A stretch of 64,000 bases of DNA from Megalobrama amblycephala. Lineage: Eukaryota > Chordata > Actinopteri > Cypriniformes > Xenocyprididae. This document shows, in pieces, positions 12,136 through 25,577 of this stretch (position 1 is the stretch's first letter; the number at the start of each line of letters is the position of its first letter). Location: contig NC_063061.1 in the NCBI RefSeq assembly GCF_018812025.1, positions 38,209,366 through 38,273,365 of the forward strand. The letters run 5' to 3'. The notes below the pieces were generated by a model that was not told the origin of the DNA, ran no database searches, and saw nothing but the letters and a program-made list of their open reading frames with translations. Both the position numbers and the translations under genes were made by a program.

Positions 12136-13690
12136 TCTGTGTGAAATTCTATTTGTACAAACTCCTCATAATTGCTAGTCTGTGTATTCAGATGCTGCTT
12201 GTGTTTCTAGAGCTCATGAATGTGTCTGTCAGGAAGTTTGTGTTTCGATGATAAGCCGTTTGCTGTTAATCAGCATTTCCTCTTTCAGTATGATACTGTG
12301 CTTTGGTAAGTATTATCGCAAATGTGGTTGAATTGCTGACATCATGACTCCACTTTTACATGCAACTACAAGTTCACATTGAGCAAGTCTGTCAAGCTTC
12401 AAAAGAACAAAAAATTAATCTTAAAAGTGCGCTAAAATATAACAGTAGTGCAAATAACTCAGATGCTGTGAGGAGCAGATCAGCATTTTTGCTTGTTATT
12501 CAGTGAAAATCCTCTCATTTACATTTGCGTTTGGGTTGAAAACATGAATGCATCAATCCTTGTTTCTTTACAGTCAGTTTGAACATGACTTGTGAATGAG
12601 ATTTGATAGAATTATTGGTGACGCTGCATCTCGTGCTGCTTCTGTCTGTGCGAGTGAGAGACACGTCTCACTGAATGTATGGCTGAATGTGTGTTGCCAT
12701 AGCGATTGTTGTGATGTCGTAGTGTTTAACATAATGAGATGGAGGCATTCAGACAGGACACAGCCAATGATTTAACCTTAAACTCAAGGATCTTCAGGAG
12801 TCAAGCGATGAAGGCTTCCCTCCTCTTCAGACACACATCACCTTGAATACTAGATTTGTACATTTTTCAGATGGAGACGTGAGTACTGCTAGCAAATCAA
12901 AAACTGATGATGAAGTGCGATTAATACTTAGTTTGTTCACTATGTTACAGTTAACTAAAACTTAAACCATAAAAAACTTAAAATGAAATAAAATGTTGTA
13001 AATCTAAAAAAAAATTTTTTTTAGTTTTGTTATTGTTTCATAATAATATTTTGTATTGCCTTTTTATTTTCAATGTTAATTTTAGCTTAATTTTTATTAT
13101 GTATTTTTGTCATTTTATTAGTTTTTAGATTTTTTTTAAATATTGCAATTTAGGTGGGGTTTTTTTTCAGTTTTAATTTTAGTTAATTTAATTTTTTTAT
13201 TTCCAGTTAAAAATTAGTGCTTCAACTTTAACTTATTTCTATTTATTGCCAAAGCAATAAAGAGTTTAGTTTAAGTTTTTTTAGTTTAAGTTTTTCAACT
13301 AATATTTATATTTTATTTTATTTTATTTCCGCTTTATTTCAGTTAACAGAAATGTTTTAGTATTTAGTTTTAGTTGACGATAATAACCTGGATTTCAGCT
13401 AGTTGCCAGTGCAATATTTCTCATTTTTATTTAGTGTAACGTGATGTACTAAAATAACTAAAAATAAAATTTAAAAAAATTATAGACATATTTAATAAAT
13501 AAATAAATAAATAAATAAAACTAATAAAAATGACAAACACACAACAAAATTATTAAAACTAACTAAAATGAAAACAGAAAATATAAAATTTAACTTATTA
13601 AAAATTTATTATTTTTTTATAAACTTATAAACTTATTAATTATTAATTAAAATATGAATAGCTATACTAGTATTTCAGTCATACTAAAAT
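12136..13690. other. Non-coding; A/T-rich dispersed repeat from 12950
   Basis: 12136-12900 shows no recognised feature. 12950-13640 is the T/A-rich 'ctaaaataactaaaa' family. Confidence 0.4.
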
Positions 13691-13699
13691 AACACTATT

Positions 13700-14097
13700 A
13701 AATAAATAATAAACACTCGTCAGGACTAGAGATGATTCCTGTGACATCATCATCTTCATCACCCAGGAAACCGAACAGATCGGCACCGCTGTCCGACATG
13801 AGCAACTGCTGTTTCCTAAAGTAGAAGCTCATGCATTTTTTAATTTTAGAAATATTGCATCTCAGAAAGTCAGTTTGATTTATGAGCAGCAATATTTCAT
13901 GCACGTACATTTTTCAGGCAACTGTGCCCTGAATTCAGACTCAGATTGGAGAGGTTTTTCATGTACAGTTGGCTGATACTGTAGATATGTCTTGATATTT
14001 TTCAGCCTCTGGCTGTCTTTGATATAGATCTCAATGGTTTTTACAGTCAGAGGAACTGCCTTTTTGACCAAATAGATGATTATATTCAAAGTCTTTA
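13700..14097 (-). CDS. Unassigned possible two-exon coding fragment
   Basis: On the - strand an acceptor (ttttgctttaaag) at 14098 opens a frame TLNIIIYLVKKAVPLTVKTI, continuing to SESEFRAQLPEK. About 80 nt further on, a second acceptor (ttctactttag) opens KQQLLMSDSGADLFGFLGDE, ending ISSPDECLLFI and a stop near 13700. The two frames can be joined through a weak gtgcat donor. The second part is more GC-rich than its AT-rich surroundings and has an acidic, protein-like composition. I recognise neither part. It could be the 3' end of an unknown gene, a decayed gene or chance; both flanks are AT-rich repeats. Confidence 0.25.
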
Positions 14098-14289
14098 AAG
14101 CAAAAGGTAAAAATCTGGTTAGTTTCCCCACATTGTTTTTCATTAATACAATACAACAGAGAATATTTAAGTATATTAAATCATTTTTATTTTTTTATGC
14201 ACCAATTATATAACCATAAACAGCAATATTTACCTACATTCCTACAGTCTTTTCACAGACAAGCACCAGAAAAAAAAAAAAAAAGTTTC

Positions 14290-14510
14290 ATTTTTCATGT
14301 TTTCTGCTCATTAAGGCTGCATTTATTTGATCAAAAATACATTAAAAACAGTAATATTGTGAAATATTATTTCAATGTAAAATAACTGTTTTCTATGTGA
14401 ATATATTGTAAAGTGTAATTTATTCCTGTGATCAAAGCTGAATTTTCAGCATCATTACTCCAGTCTTCAGTGTCACATGATCCTTCAGAAATCATGATGA
14501 TATGCTGATA
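14290..14510 (+). mobile_element. Fragment of the common palindromic cyprinid repeat
   Basis: Matches the same family as 34557-35491 (gctgcatttatttgatcaaa; gctgaattttcagcatcatt; cagtgtcacatgatccttca). Both termini are missing. Confidence 0.7.
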
Positions 14511-15970
14511 GTGTGTTTTGTCTTGCTCCAGACGTTGATTCGCTGATTGTTTTGCCTGTATTTGTGAATTCTGGACTGAACACATGATCAGTGAACAGCA
14601 CCATCAGTCTTTATATTTTAAGAGGATTCACACATATTAAGTTAATGGCTGTAAACAGGCTGCTGTGCTTCTTTCTCTCACAACACAAATCTCTGATGGA
14701 AAATAACATTCCTCAGATACCTTAAACCGCTCCGTAATGCGGTCTGCGTGACTCTCCTGGCTGTTTTTGTCCTCCAGACGCCGTGGAGGTCATGTGAACC
14801 AGAGACCGGAGAACACGGTGCTCTGAATCACCGTCTGACGAGAGTTTCTCATGCATCTGAGCGGACGAGAGGGGCACAGTTCAGTTTTAGGAATAGATCA
14901 TCTCAAGAAATATCCTTCTAAACCCGAATGACTTTCGTTTGTGGAGTTTCTGTTAATGAAAGAAAAAAATAATAAAAAGCACCATTTAAGCAACTTAATT
15001 CATCCTATAAAGCATCAAAAGACTTCAGAAGACTGAACAAATCTTTTTCAGAGCTAAACAGGTTTAATAAATATCCATTTTTGATGGTTTTACTTTTTCT
15101 TTTTTTTTATTCAAATTCTTTTTTACATTTAAATTTATCTGGATTCCATTTTAATAGTTGCATTAAATTTTAATAATCAAAAATGATGTCTAATCAATTG
15201 AATTCCTAAAACTTTAGCAGTTTAAATTTTTTTTTTCTCAAATTTTAACAATAATAGTGCACTATGAAATGTTTTTATTTATTTATTTATTTATAGAAAA
15301 TCTTTTTTTATGATTCAAAATAAATTTATTATCAAAAATGGTGGTGATCTAATAAATGGTGATCAAATAAATGTAAACTTTAACAATTTAAATTGTTTTT
15401 TCAAAATCATTTTTTTGGTAAACAAAGATCTGCACAACAGAGATTTACTGTTAAAATGAAAACATGGATGAACAATTGTAATACTGTGTGATATTTCTTT
15501 AGAAAACTTTTTAAAAAATATTAGTACTTTGAGAAGTACATTCTGATGTACAATAATAACATATTTCTGTCATAATTTCTTCAAGTTAAACTGAACTTTT
15601 ATTTTGGCGGGCTGTAGTGAACACCTTTGAGTGGATTCCGCGGCCCATGTTTTCCGTATGACTCCAGTCAAGGTTTCTTCTACCAAAAACAATCGTAAGC
15701 ATGTTTTCCTGGTCCTGTTGTGCTCATGTATTCTGGGGAATCCACACAAACGCTCACAGTTATTAAGTTCACAGGACTGAAAATGCCCTCTGAGACTCCT
15801 ACATCTCATTACCCAGAATCCATCAGCTGTGGAGACAGGCCTGTGATGTGTATGTGGAGCACTGCATTAACACACGCCTCACTGCATTAACCTCCTTCAC
15901 ATGTCACTGGATCTACTGCTCCAATCAGCTTGAGACAATAAATCATGTTTTCAGCGACATTTGTTTCTTT
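14511..15970. other. Non-coding, no clear feature
   Basis: The 79-codon - strand frame at 15570-15809 resembles no family I know and has no splice support; treated as chance. Confidence 0.4.
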
Positions 15971-16143
15971 AAAGCGATAGTTCACCCAGAAATGATTAAT
16001 CCTTTATTATTTACTCACCCTCATGCCGTTCCAAACCTGATTTCTTTCTTTTGTGAAAATGAAAAAGAAGATTTTTCTGTGCATACAATGAAAGTCAATG
16101 TTGTTTGGTTCCCAAAACATGTCTTTGGGTGAACTATCCATTT
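15971..16143 (+). mobile_element. Short dispersed element, 'gatagttcacccagaaatga' family
   Basis: Starts agcgatagttcacccagaa and ends with its inverse, gtgaactatcca, with ctcaccctcatgccgttcca inside. A very common cyprinid MITE-like repeat. Confidence 0.75.
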
Positions 16144-16925
16144 AGTATGTTCATTAGGCTGGACGAGTTAGGCTGTTGCAATCTATTTCAAGTGTAAATC
16201 GACTATTAAATGGATTTAAGTCTGAACTCTTTCTAAAACTCACTTGCACTCATTTTTATGCACAGTGTTTAGCTGTATTTAGGGCCCAAAAGTTGCTTCT
16301 CGAACATGAGCTGAATCTGACCAAACCTCCTTTTGGTGATGTTCTCAAATATATAAATAATTCATAAATAAAGTAAATGATGTTTTCAGACTCCGATCAA
16401 GTTTAGTTTAATTCCTCCTCCCTATCCGCAGGACTCTCGTTGCACGTTTGAGAACCGCGATACGTCGACATCATTAAATGCTGGTTTACTTTCTTCATCT
16501 TTTAGTGTTATTGAAGTATTTGTACCTTTTTAGATTTACCACACTTTCCACACACAAAACGGCTCTAGTAATCGTCTGCTGCAGAGAATGTGATCTGTTT
16601 GTCATTTACAGTTGATCAGCTATTATAAATGCATTATACTGTAATGTGAATCACCAGGTTTCATGCAAAAATGCAAACTACGCACCGTCAACAGTGGGTC
16701 ACTTTCATAAGCTAGTATGAATTGCATTTACACGGTTGTGAACCGAAGTTCACGCAAACTTCATTGACCTTTAAAGGACATTTCTTGTATGTCACTTTTC
16801 ACAGCACACATTGTTTTTAAGCAGCTTTACAGTTAATGTTAATAGTTAATGTTTATAGTTAATCTTAATATCTTCATGCCTTATAGTTGCATTTTGTAGA
16901 TTTTAGTTGGGCAATAATATAGTTA

Positions 16926-18045
16926 CATTTTGCAATGTTATAAACAATCAAGCAGTTGAGATTTACTTTATATAGTATATATCATTTTATGCGAGTGTAT
17001 ACTGTATTTATGCAAAGAAAGTTGGAAATCATATCACTTATATATTGGCCGATACCAATAACCGATAATTCTGTATATTTGAAAGCCGATAACCGATATA
17101 TTGGCCGATAAATCTAAATCCAAATTTTTATATCATTTTTGAGAGCCTGAATACAAAAACAAAAGTCTCAGCATTAAAAGCCATGTCCCAATCACACAAT
17201 TATAATGTTCTCATTATAATTTTATGTAGCATATATGGCACATTTTGCACTTAACTGTGTGATTTCAATCATATTTCAAGCAATTCAAAACCATCATGGA
17301 CAGTGTGCATCTGAAGCGTCTCAGCTGAAGGAAATAATCCATTATTTATCGGCTTCAATATATCGGACAAATTTTCTTATTGGACCGATAACGATAACAT
17401 TAAAAATGAACATATATTGGCCGATACCGATATGGTGGCCGATATATCATGTATCCCCAAATTTTGCAACAATATAAACAATCAAGTAGTTGAGATTTGC
17501 TTTTGTAACATGGCTGTTTCAGAAACGAGGAAGAGTTAGATCCATGTAAACAAACACAACAAAAGTATATCCACGGAAATATATATACAGAATATTCCAA
17601 ACACAGAACGGAAACAAACGCACATGTAAAGGACAACACAAGACAAAGAACATTTGAAATAAATGAGGCTTAAATACACAAGATAACAAGGAACAGGTGA
17701 AAGTGATTAGTAGCTATGGAGATAAATGAGGGTAACTATGGAAACAAAACAGGGACTATGTAAACAAGGCGAGAACAGGAAATACTTTTCAAAACAAAGT
17801 ACATATGCTGCCTTCATGTGCTCTCCAAATTATCTAAAATACGAATTTCCTAGGTAAAAATGCATATGAACGCTCTCTCATTTCAAAACTGCAATGAGCT
17901 CGTAATCACGACTTTAGAAGTGGGAATTACCAAAGTTCGATATAATATTTATCCAACTTTAAATATAGAGCTGTACAATAATACAATTTACATTTTTGCA
18001 ACTATATAAACAATCACACACCTGAGATTTGCCATATAGTTTATA
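16926..18045 (+). repeat. Three direct copies of a ~45-bp motif about 530 bp apart, with a GATA-rich element between
   Basis: Copies of ttttgcaa..tataaacaatca..ttgagattt lie at 16926, 17459 and 17991. Between the first two, 17040-17450 carries repeated attggccgata/tatcggc motifs in both orientations, typical of a fish hAT-like non-autonomous element. Confidence 0.5.
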
Positions 18046-18365
18046 TAAGAAAGAAAATCTGCTGTGCATCAGGTGAAAAAACATCACATCAAATGCTCGG
18101 TTAGTTCATTTTATGATTAGCTGTATATAAAACCGAGATTTATATACAGGTTTATGGTGTGTCCTCATGAAGATAAATGTGTAGAGCAACACCAAAGTCA
18201 TGGGAATGTGTGAACTGATAAAATGTTTAACTTCACTTTGGATAAAAACGTCTGATGAATGCATAAATGCAAACGTGTGTCACTTTGATGAAAATGTCAG
18301 ATTGTTGGAACACAGATCTGTTCTGCTGATTTATTGGTGTTCTGTCACATGGCCGTCAGTCTTCC

Positions 18366-18400
<35 letters not shown>

Positions 18401-18409
18401 TCCTGCCCC

Positions 18410-18574
18410 AGGCCTTCAGTAGTAATAGTCCAAGCGTTCTCCTCCAGAGAGCAGAGAAAGCCGCAGTGATCTCGAGTCGAGCAGGACGGGGTGTGGTGGT
18501 GGTTTACTGCGTGTGACCGAACGCTTCAGCCGATCAGGAACTTTCCCCACTGAGAACAAGAGGAAAACACCAGG
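18410..18574 (+). other. Candidate non-coding 5' exon (rab27b?)
   Basis: A GC-richer, apparently unique stretch ends in CAGG|GTGAGA, a strong donor consensus, and lies upstream in the rab27b direction. No open frame of note. rab27b needs at least one upstream non-coding exon because its start codon sits 19 nt after an acceptor. This is only a position guess; transcript data would decide. Confidence 0.15.
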
Positions 18575-19702
18575 GTGAGATCTGAATTTAAATCGTTGGT
18601 GTTTTAGAGCTCAGCAGTGATGGTTTTGATGGATGTGAAGCTGTTGAACTGGCTTTTTATGGGATGCTTATAAAGTAATTAATGAGAGCACTTAACGGGA
18701 TGTTCTTTTCCATTTTAAATGACCAACATTGTTTTAGTGAAGGATAAAGTTGACATGTACTGTATAAAGTGTAGAATTGTAAACTGCATCTATTTTCCTT
18801 TAAACTGCACAGATGTTTAACTCCATTCGTTTTGTTAAAACAGAATTTAACTGGTCATATTTTACATTTTGCACTTAATATTTTTCCCCAAAGACATTTT
18901 TCTAGCCTCTCTCTGAGTCTTATAATTAAAAAAATATATTTTCTTTTAGTTAAGCAGAAGTTTTCTCTGCTTTTTGTGAGGATCAAACCCAAAGTTTTAT
19001 TCTAAATTTCTGTTTCAAAAATATAATCTTCTCCATTTTAGCTCTGAAATCTCCTGTATGTTCAAATATGGTACATGAAGATGTGTGACATGTTGGAGAT
19101 CAGTGATCTTAAACGCTTCTGGTCGTTTTATAAGTGCATGTGAGATTTGAGTCAACAACTTAAATGTGCATTCAATGATTTTATAAGATTCAAAAATAAA
19201 ATTTGTAATGCTTTTATGGGACTGTTTGAAGCCTGTATCCTCTCTTTAGCTATTGCTTGGCTTCTTGTTTTGTGTTTTTCAGTGTAAGAAAGAGAGTCAT
19301 ATTGGTTTTTTGAGAGTTTTGGTTGGTTAACCTCCATATTATATCGCCGTCGTTTGCATAAACGTGTTCATGATGCTCATTTCGTGTCTGAATGTCTCAG
19401 AGTTGAAGTATGCATGAAAATAATCAGATTTTGCTGAAGATGATTAAGGGGACAGAATTACACACAAGACATTTGTGCAAAAAAAAAATAGACGAAAGTC
19501 ATACTGTAAATGATCATCATCAGATTTTTACAGTGTTGAACCTTTTTATATCTCTTCATCTTTCTCTGTAAGTCTCTCTATTACACACAGTGTTTCCTTT
19601 GTGTTTTCCCCTCCAAACCTCTGAGCATGTGATCGCTGATGCTCTTGAGCTGTTGTCGTCTTCACTGTTAGTCAAGGGATCAGTTCTTGGTTTCTTGGTA
19701 TA

Positions 19703-19740
<38 letters not shown>

Positions 19741-22700
19741 AGTGATTTAAAGCAATAGTACATCCAAAAATGATCATTCTGTCATCGGTCACTCATCCTC
19801 ATGTCGTTCCAAAGTTGAAGCGGATGTCATAACAAATGTCATCGTTTAAAACAAGCAGTTCATTCATAAATCCGTAAGATCTTACCTTCATGCTGTCGAA
19901 TTACAAACACAATGAGTGCAGCGCCTAAAAGGGACGGGGCTACATAAGATCTATAGAATGTACCTTTTTTGAATGGTCATGAAGTAAGTTTTAAACCAAA
20001 TGTTGTACCTACTACACAGTATGAAATTTCAGACGCAAAAAAGACTAGTTTTTTTTTTTTTTACACGAATATGCATGACTTTAGAAGACTAGGAATATTT
20101 TGCATACGTCATATGCACTTCACTTAAAATAATTTGGTGTATGATTCAGAAACTGCTAGTAAATTTCACAAATACTTACAAAGAAACAAGCAAGTGAAAC
20201 ATTGAGTTAATCATGAACATTTGAAGTCAAAAAACTGAAATAATTTATTGTAAAACGTTCAACTTCGAAAAATAATTGTTACAGTTTACTGTAATGATAG
20301 TTTCATGTTTTTTTTGGTGCTCATCCTAATGGACTTTCATTGAATGAAAAGAGCAACCTGGAAAATTTGCTAAACTTCTTTTTGCCTTTTCCAGAATGAT
20401 TACTGAATTTATATTTCTGTGCATTTAATTTTTGGTCTTAATATATGTTAAACTTGGATGCATCAGTACATCAGTTAAAGATCTGTTAGTGTGGTTTATT
20501 TCATCACTGTTTCTTGTCTACTTCTCTTTAGCAGTGTTTCATGCTTAATATAATTCACTTGTAAATGGTGCAATTACTGATGGTGGGAAATCGAGGTCAT
20601 GTTTTCCCACAGGCCTTTGCTCTCAAACCCTATTAGACTCTCTCTGGGTTTCTCAACTCTTGTAACTGTTATTTCGATTTAAAATATTCTTATGTCAGTT
20701 CTAGAGCATATTCTGTAAAGCTTTTTCAGCTTTATAGTGTGACATTCGACACATTTAATGCCTGTAAAGTGATTTATTTCAGAAGGAAATCATGTAGGAT
20801 GGGAAGTGATGACGCATGATTTATCCAGCATTCCTGGCACCACATTATTATCCCGTATCTGTCCATTAAGTCTGATTTCTTTGTTTAACCAGAGGTTTGA
20901 AACCAGTGTTTGCTTAAATATTACTCTTCAGCAAGGAGGGATTTAAGATTTTAATGTAGAGATCAGAAAATCGCAACGCCCTAGCAACTGCATAACGACA
21001 CAAAACGTCTTTATCATGGTCAAACAGAACTGGAGTTTAATGAATCGTCTTTGAGCAATGTCCCTGTATGCTGCGTCTAATTGTCTAAATGTCACAGTTT
21101 GTCTGATCAAATGTCATGCATTAAACTTGCTTTAACCCTTTAAAGCCTGATGTATAATACAACAGTCAGTAAAATCAAATTGCAGTTATCATATTTTAGC
21201 TGTAATGGCTCGTACAGTATGATATATTGAGAATACAGAGATAGAAAACTGCTCAGTTTTATTCAGAGGCTCAAACTGAGCATAAATATGCAATTTGGTG
21301 CAGATGCTGATATTCAGAGGAGATCTTATAACATGCATTTAAATATCAATATATGCCAATAATATGTCTTGGGCTTTGTCAGGTTAACCAGAGTCTAAAT
21401 AACAGCTAAAATAAATTTCCTAGATTAACTACATATAATCAGTTAATGAACGAGAGACATTGTATCCTGAACAATACTAATGAAAGAAGGCCCAAAACAA
21501 TCTAGTTAAGTTTGACTGGAACTGATCTGTGTAAAGTGCATTTTCTGCTAAATCTTTTTAGTGTCTGTTTAAATGTCAAAGGTCTCTCCTGCTCTTTGTT
21601 CTGTTATTGAGTTAGCTTTTAAGGTCATCTGCTTTGACACTCTTTCAGTTGAAGCTCATTTTCCTATTAAACAGGCATCTTTGAAATAAACCATTAATGT
21701 TTTAACAGTTTTAAACTTCATACTTTGCAAAAAAAAATTTGTTGGCTCAAAACAAATTTGCATCAACAGTTTGCATCAATTTTTTTTTTGAGTTATGACA
21801 TCAAAAACTTCAACATTACAGAAATTATTTTAAAAGTCAAACATAACAGCATTAAATTAACACTTAATTTCAACATTTATTCTCCATATCCAGTCCTATG
21901 CAAAGCAGACTAGGAACTAGAAATCCACTGTCTAATTTCCAAAGTCATCAAGACAATTTCTTTATGTTACTACTAAATTAATCTAATTTAAAAAAAGCCA
22001 ATTAATGCAGAAATTTGAGTATAAATTACAGACTATATTAAGTTGATATAATGATCAACATTATTATGTCAGCAGAACTCTATAAAATAATGTTTGCAAC
22101 TTAAAAGGTTTAATTAAAACAATAAATTAGAATTTTAACTTGCAACAATGCATTTATTTAAGTTGCGGTAACAAGTGCCCTGAATTACTTTTTAGAGTGT
22201 AGATAAATACAGAATGTGTTCGGTGTGAATGTTGGGAAATTGATGTTTGAGTTTGACCCAGTGGAAGACGAAGGGCGACGGGGAAGCACTAGGAAGAGTA
22301 TTTGTGAAACCTAGCAACTAGGGATGTCAATTTACATAAATTCCCATAATCAATGATGTTTTATTTAACGATTGATTAGCTTGGCTTTACAGTGAACATG
22401 GATAATATGACCATCACTTAACAAGTGCTTTTAAATTTGCAGACAAAATTGGAGATGCTCTATTTTCATGGCGTGAAAAAAATTACTGGTTTACATGAAA
22501 ATGTGATCTGTGAAATCACTGTACGTTAACAGATAGAATTGTGTCATTTATGTACTTTTATTGTGGCGTTTATGCAAGTAGTTCTTATGTTCAGTAAAAT
22601 CACTTGTTTGGTGGGTTTTTTTGGACCATTGGCTAATTTTTGTTTAGTTTAAGTTGAAGTTCTAAAATTACTTAAACTAAAAATTAATAAAAACTGAATA

Positions 22701-22834
22701 GACAATATAAAAAAAAAAACTAATAAAATTGACAAAGACAGAACAAAATTACTTAAACTTTAAATTAAAATATAATGGGAAATACTGAGTATTTATTAAT
22801 ATATAATAGTATATTAATGACACTAAAATAACAC
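18575..22834. other. Non-coding intergenic or rab27b 5' intron
   Basis: A (GT)n at 19706-19739 and a short repeat at 19752; otherwise AT-rich sequence with no supported gene. Confidence 0.4.
19752..19816 (+). mobile_element. 5' fragment of the 'agttcacccaaaaatga' family
   Basis: About 65 bp similar to the start of 15971-16143 (aagcaatagtacatccaaaa, ctcatcctcatgtcgttcca). The rest is absent. Confidence 0.5.
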
Positions 22835-23366
22835 TAGCTATGTTTCCATCCACCTATTTTTATGCACATTTTGGGATAACGCATAAAAAAATGCTGGATC
22901 GAAACTCCAAAATGCGCATAAATTTAATAAATAAAATGTATACACTCAACTGAGTCGAAAATATGCGCATAAACTTTGATGGAAACACTTTTACCGAATA
23001 AATTCCTTGATGCACATCAATAAAGTCACGTGACTTCGTGATGTTACGGCATAACTGGACCAACCAGCGGACCGATCTCGTTGTTTAATAACCTCTTACA
23101 CGTCTGTGCTCACAAACACCAGGAATCTGCATGCAAAATAACATGACGGCGTTTATTGTGTTTCATCTGCGCGCTCTGAGGCACGAGTCATTAATTAAAA
23201 TTATTATATACAGTGGCTTCTACTGCAGGAACTTCCATTTTTCTTTGTGATATTTTGTGCCAGTTTATCAGGAAGTTATGATTTGGTTCTCTTCGACTCA
23301 CTTTATGCAAAATGTTTTATGCAATATTTCAAGTTAAATTCGCAACTTTGGATGGAAACATAGCTA
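22835..23366. mobile_element. MITE with TAGCTATGTTTCCATCCA inverted ends
   Basis: Left end tagctatgtttccatcca and right end tggatggaaacatagcta are perfect inverted repeats over 18 bp; 532 bp in total, no transposase. A TA target duplication is possible (Tc/mariner type), but other families cannot be excluded. Confidence 0.75.
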
Positions 23367-24229
23367 CTGATATCAACATGGTTAAAGTCATTCAGAACAC
23401 CTTAGCAACCACATAGCAATGCCCACATGGCAACCACCCACAGCACCCCAGCATCATGTTTTTTCTTATGCTCAGCTGAACTTTTCTTCTTCAGTAAATG
23501 TAGAAGTGGCTTTTGGGATTTGTCAGCCGCAGAGCTCATGGGAGCTTGTTCCTGTTGTTCTCTTGTTCCAGACCCGGCTCAGTCCGGCGCAGGGGGTCTC
23601 TGACCTGGTTTGGTCCCTGTGAAACATCGACCTCTGAGGGCGATTCACAGCGCAGATAACCTTTCCACACCTTCACTGCCAGCACAGATACAGATGTCGC
23701 ACAGATACCCTACTGAGGGTGTGTCCCGGTGTGTGTGTTATATTCTCTAATACACAGGCAGTGCACTAGGCTTCAGGACAAAGTCTTGTTGAATCTACGT
23801 CAGCCTGGTTCCTCTGAGAATGTGTGTTTAATCTAATGAACTCATGTTCATTGTGTTTGCAACCTAGTTGGGAATGAAAGAGCCTGAAGAGCACAGTGTG
23901 CCTGAGGTCAGACCTAAATCACATTAGATTGACTCTTTTGTTCAGACTTTAGTCAATATGTGATTGTTCAGTCTTCTAGGGTCAGTGCAGTCTTATTTGA
24001 TTAACCCTCTAAAGCCTGGCGTATGACATAATAGTCCGAAAAATCCGATTTTTTTAAATGGAAGTTTATTGAATCTTTAGACCAAATAAAAAAAATGTTT
24101 GCATGTGTTTTTTGTTGAAGTTTCCAAAGTTAATAGCCACTCAGCATTTTCACTGGCCACAATTTTGACATCGATACCATGGGGAAAAACTGCCATATAT
24201 ATATTTTAATATTATCTCATAATTTGGAA
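23367..24229. other. Non-coding; GC-richer block at 23480-23720
   Basis: 23480-23720 is richer in GC and looks unique. A 67-codon + strand frame (23419-23622) has no recognisable similarity. It may be non-coding exon or regulatory sequence; undecided. Confidence 0.25.
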
Positions 24230-24845
24230 TATTAGGCTGCTGTCACTTTAAGACTTGATGCACGGATCCATTACACTGTTACACATGCGTTTTCTGTCTC
24301 AACTGTTTATGTTCACGGATCAATGAATATTTAAATGAACCCCGCCTCCACTCGCTCACGCCGGCTCAGAGATCCACTCGGTCAACTTACTGAGATAAAC
24401 GCTGCACAATGATATCGCTCTTTACAACATCGGACATATAACGGTAATTAATATGATTAGCCTTTTGCTTGACTACATTATCAAACAGCTAATAATGTTA
24501 CACAAACCAACAGACAGCTGTCTTCTAACAATCACTATCCTTACAAATGCTTTGAACAACTCAGAACGTCAGTGGAGAAAGGCATATAAAATGTACACGA
24601 TTTTTCATATCAACAGAAAAATATATAGAGATAAACTGGCTTCTTTCGATACTCCCCTGCTAGTTCTCTGTTAACGATATGCTAAAGCCACCGGCACGTT
24701 GCTGTGATTGGTTACAAGGTAATTTGTGACATCACAGACACCAGCGATTTCAAACCATGGGTTTGAGATCACTGCAATTTTAAGGAGAAAATACTCAGCA
24801 GTGGTGTTGACATATGAATTTGCACATGGTTTGTCTTAAAGCATA

Positions 24846-25530
24846 TTAAAGGTCCCGTTTTTCGTGTTTTTTTTGAAGCTTTGATTGTGTTTATAGTGTG
24901 CAATATAACGTGTTCATGTTTCGCGTGTAAAAAAACACAGTATTTTTCACATAATTTACTTATCTGTATACCGCTGTTTCCACTGTCATAAAAACGGGCT
25001 GATGACTTCCTTGTTCTGTGAAGTCCCTCCTTCAGAAATACGTAACGAGTTCTGATTGTGCCAGCGGTTCCTGTGTTGTAATTCGACAGCAGCTCTTAGC
25101 GAACCTTGCCCGGAAAGGTCACGCCTCTTACCATAACGTGGAGATGCACGCGCTCAGTGTTATTGTAAACATGTCTTTAATTTTACCCTATCAATTTGAG
25201 CCGGAATCAGACCCGGTGATTGGACTGCGGGATGAAAATAACAGCGTTTCGACGACATGACGACAAACACACTCTACAAACGCAACTCTTGTGTATTCCT
25301 GTGGGCGGAGGTTAGTCAAAAAACTGTTTTAGTGACGTCATTAAAGAAGGAAGTAGAGGGATGTAGTCCAAACTGGCCGTTCGATGTAGGCGACTTCTGT
25401 TAAATAAAATATCTCGCTTGGCATTGAACTTTGAGCTTTAAAATTTTACAGATTTTATTTATACTCTAACAACAACATTACACACTAACTAAAGTTTGAA
25501 ACATGGGATCACGAAGAACGGGACCTTTAA
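24846..25530. mobile_element. piggyBac-like MITE, TTAA-flanked
   Basis: TTAA at 24846-24849 and 25527-25530; inverted ends aggtcccgtttttcgtg and cacgaagaacgggacct. 685 bp, no transposase. A small open frame at 25018-25260 is internal to the element and not a gene. Confidence 0.8.
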
Positions 25531-25577
25531 AAACACCACATAGACATATAAAAAACATTAAAAGACTGTGTTTACAG

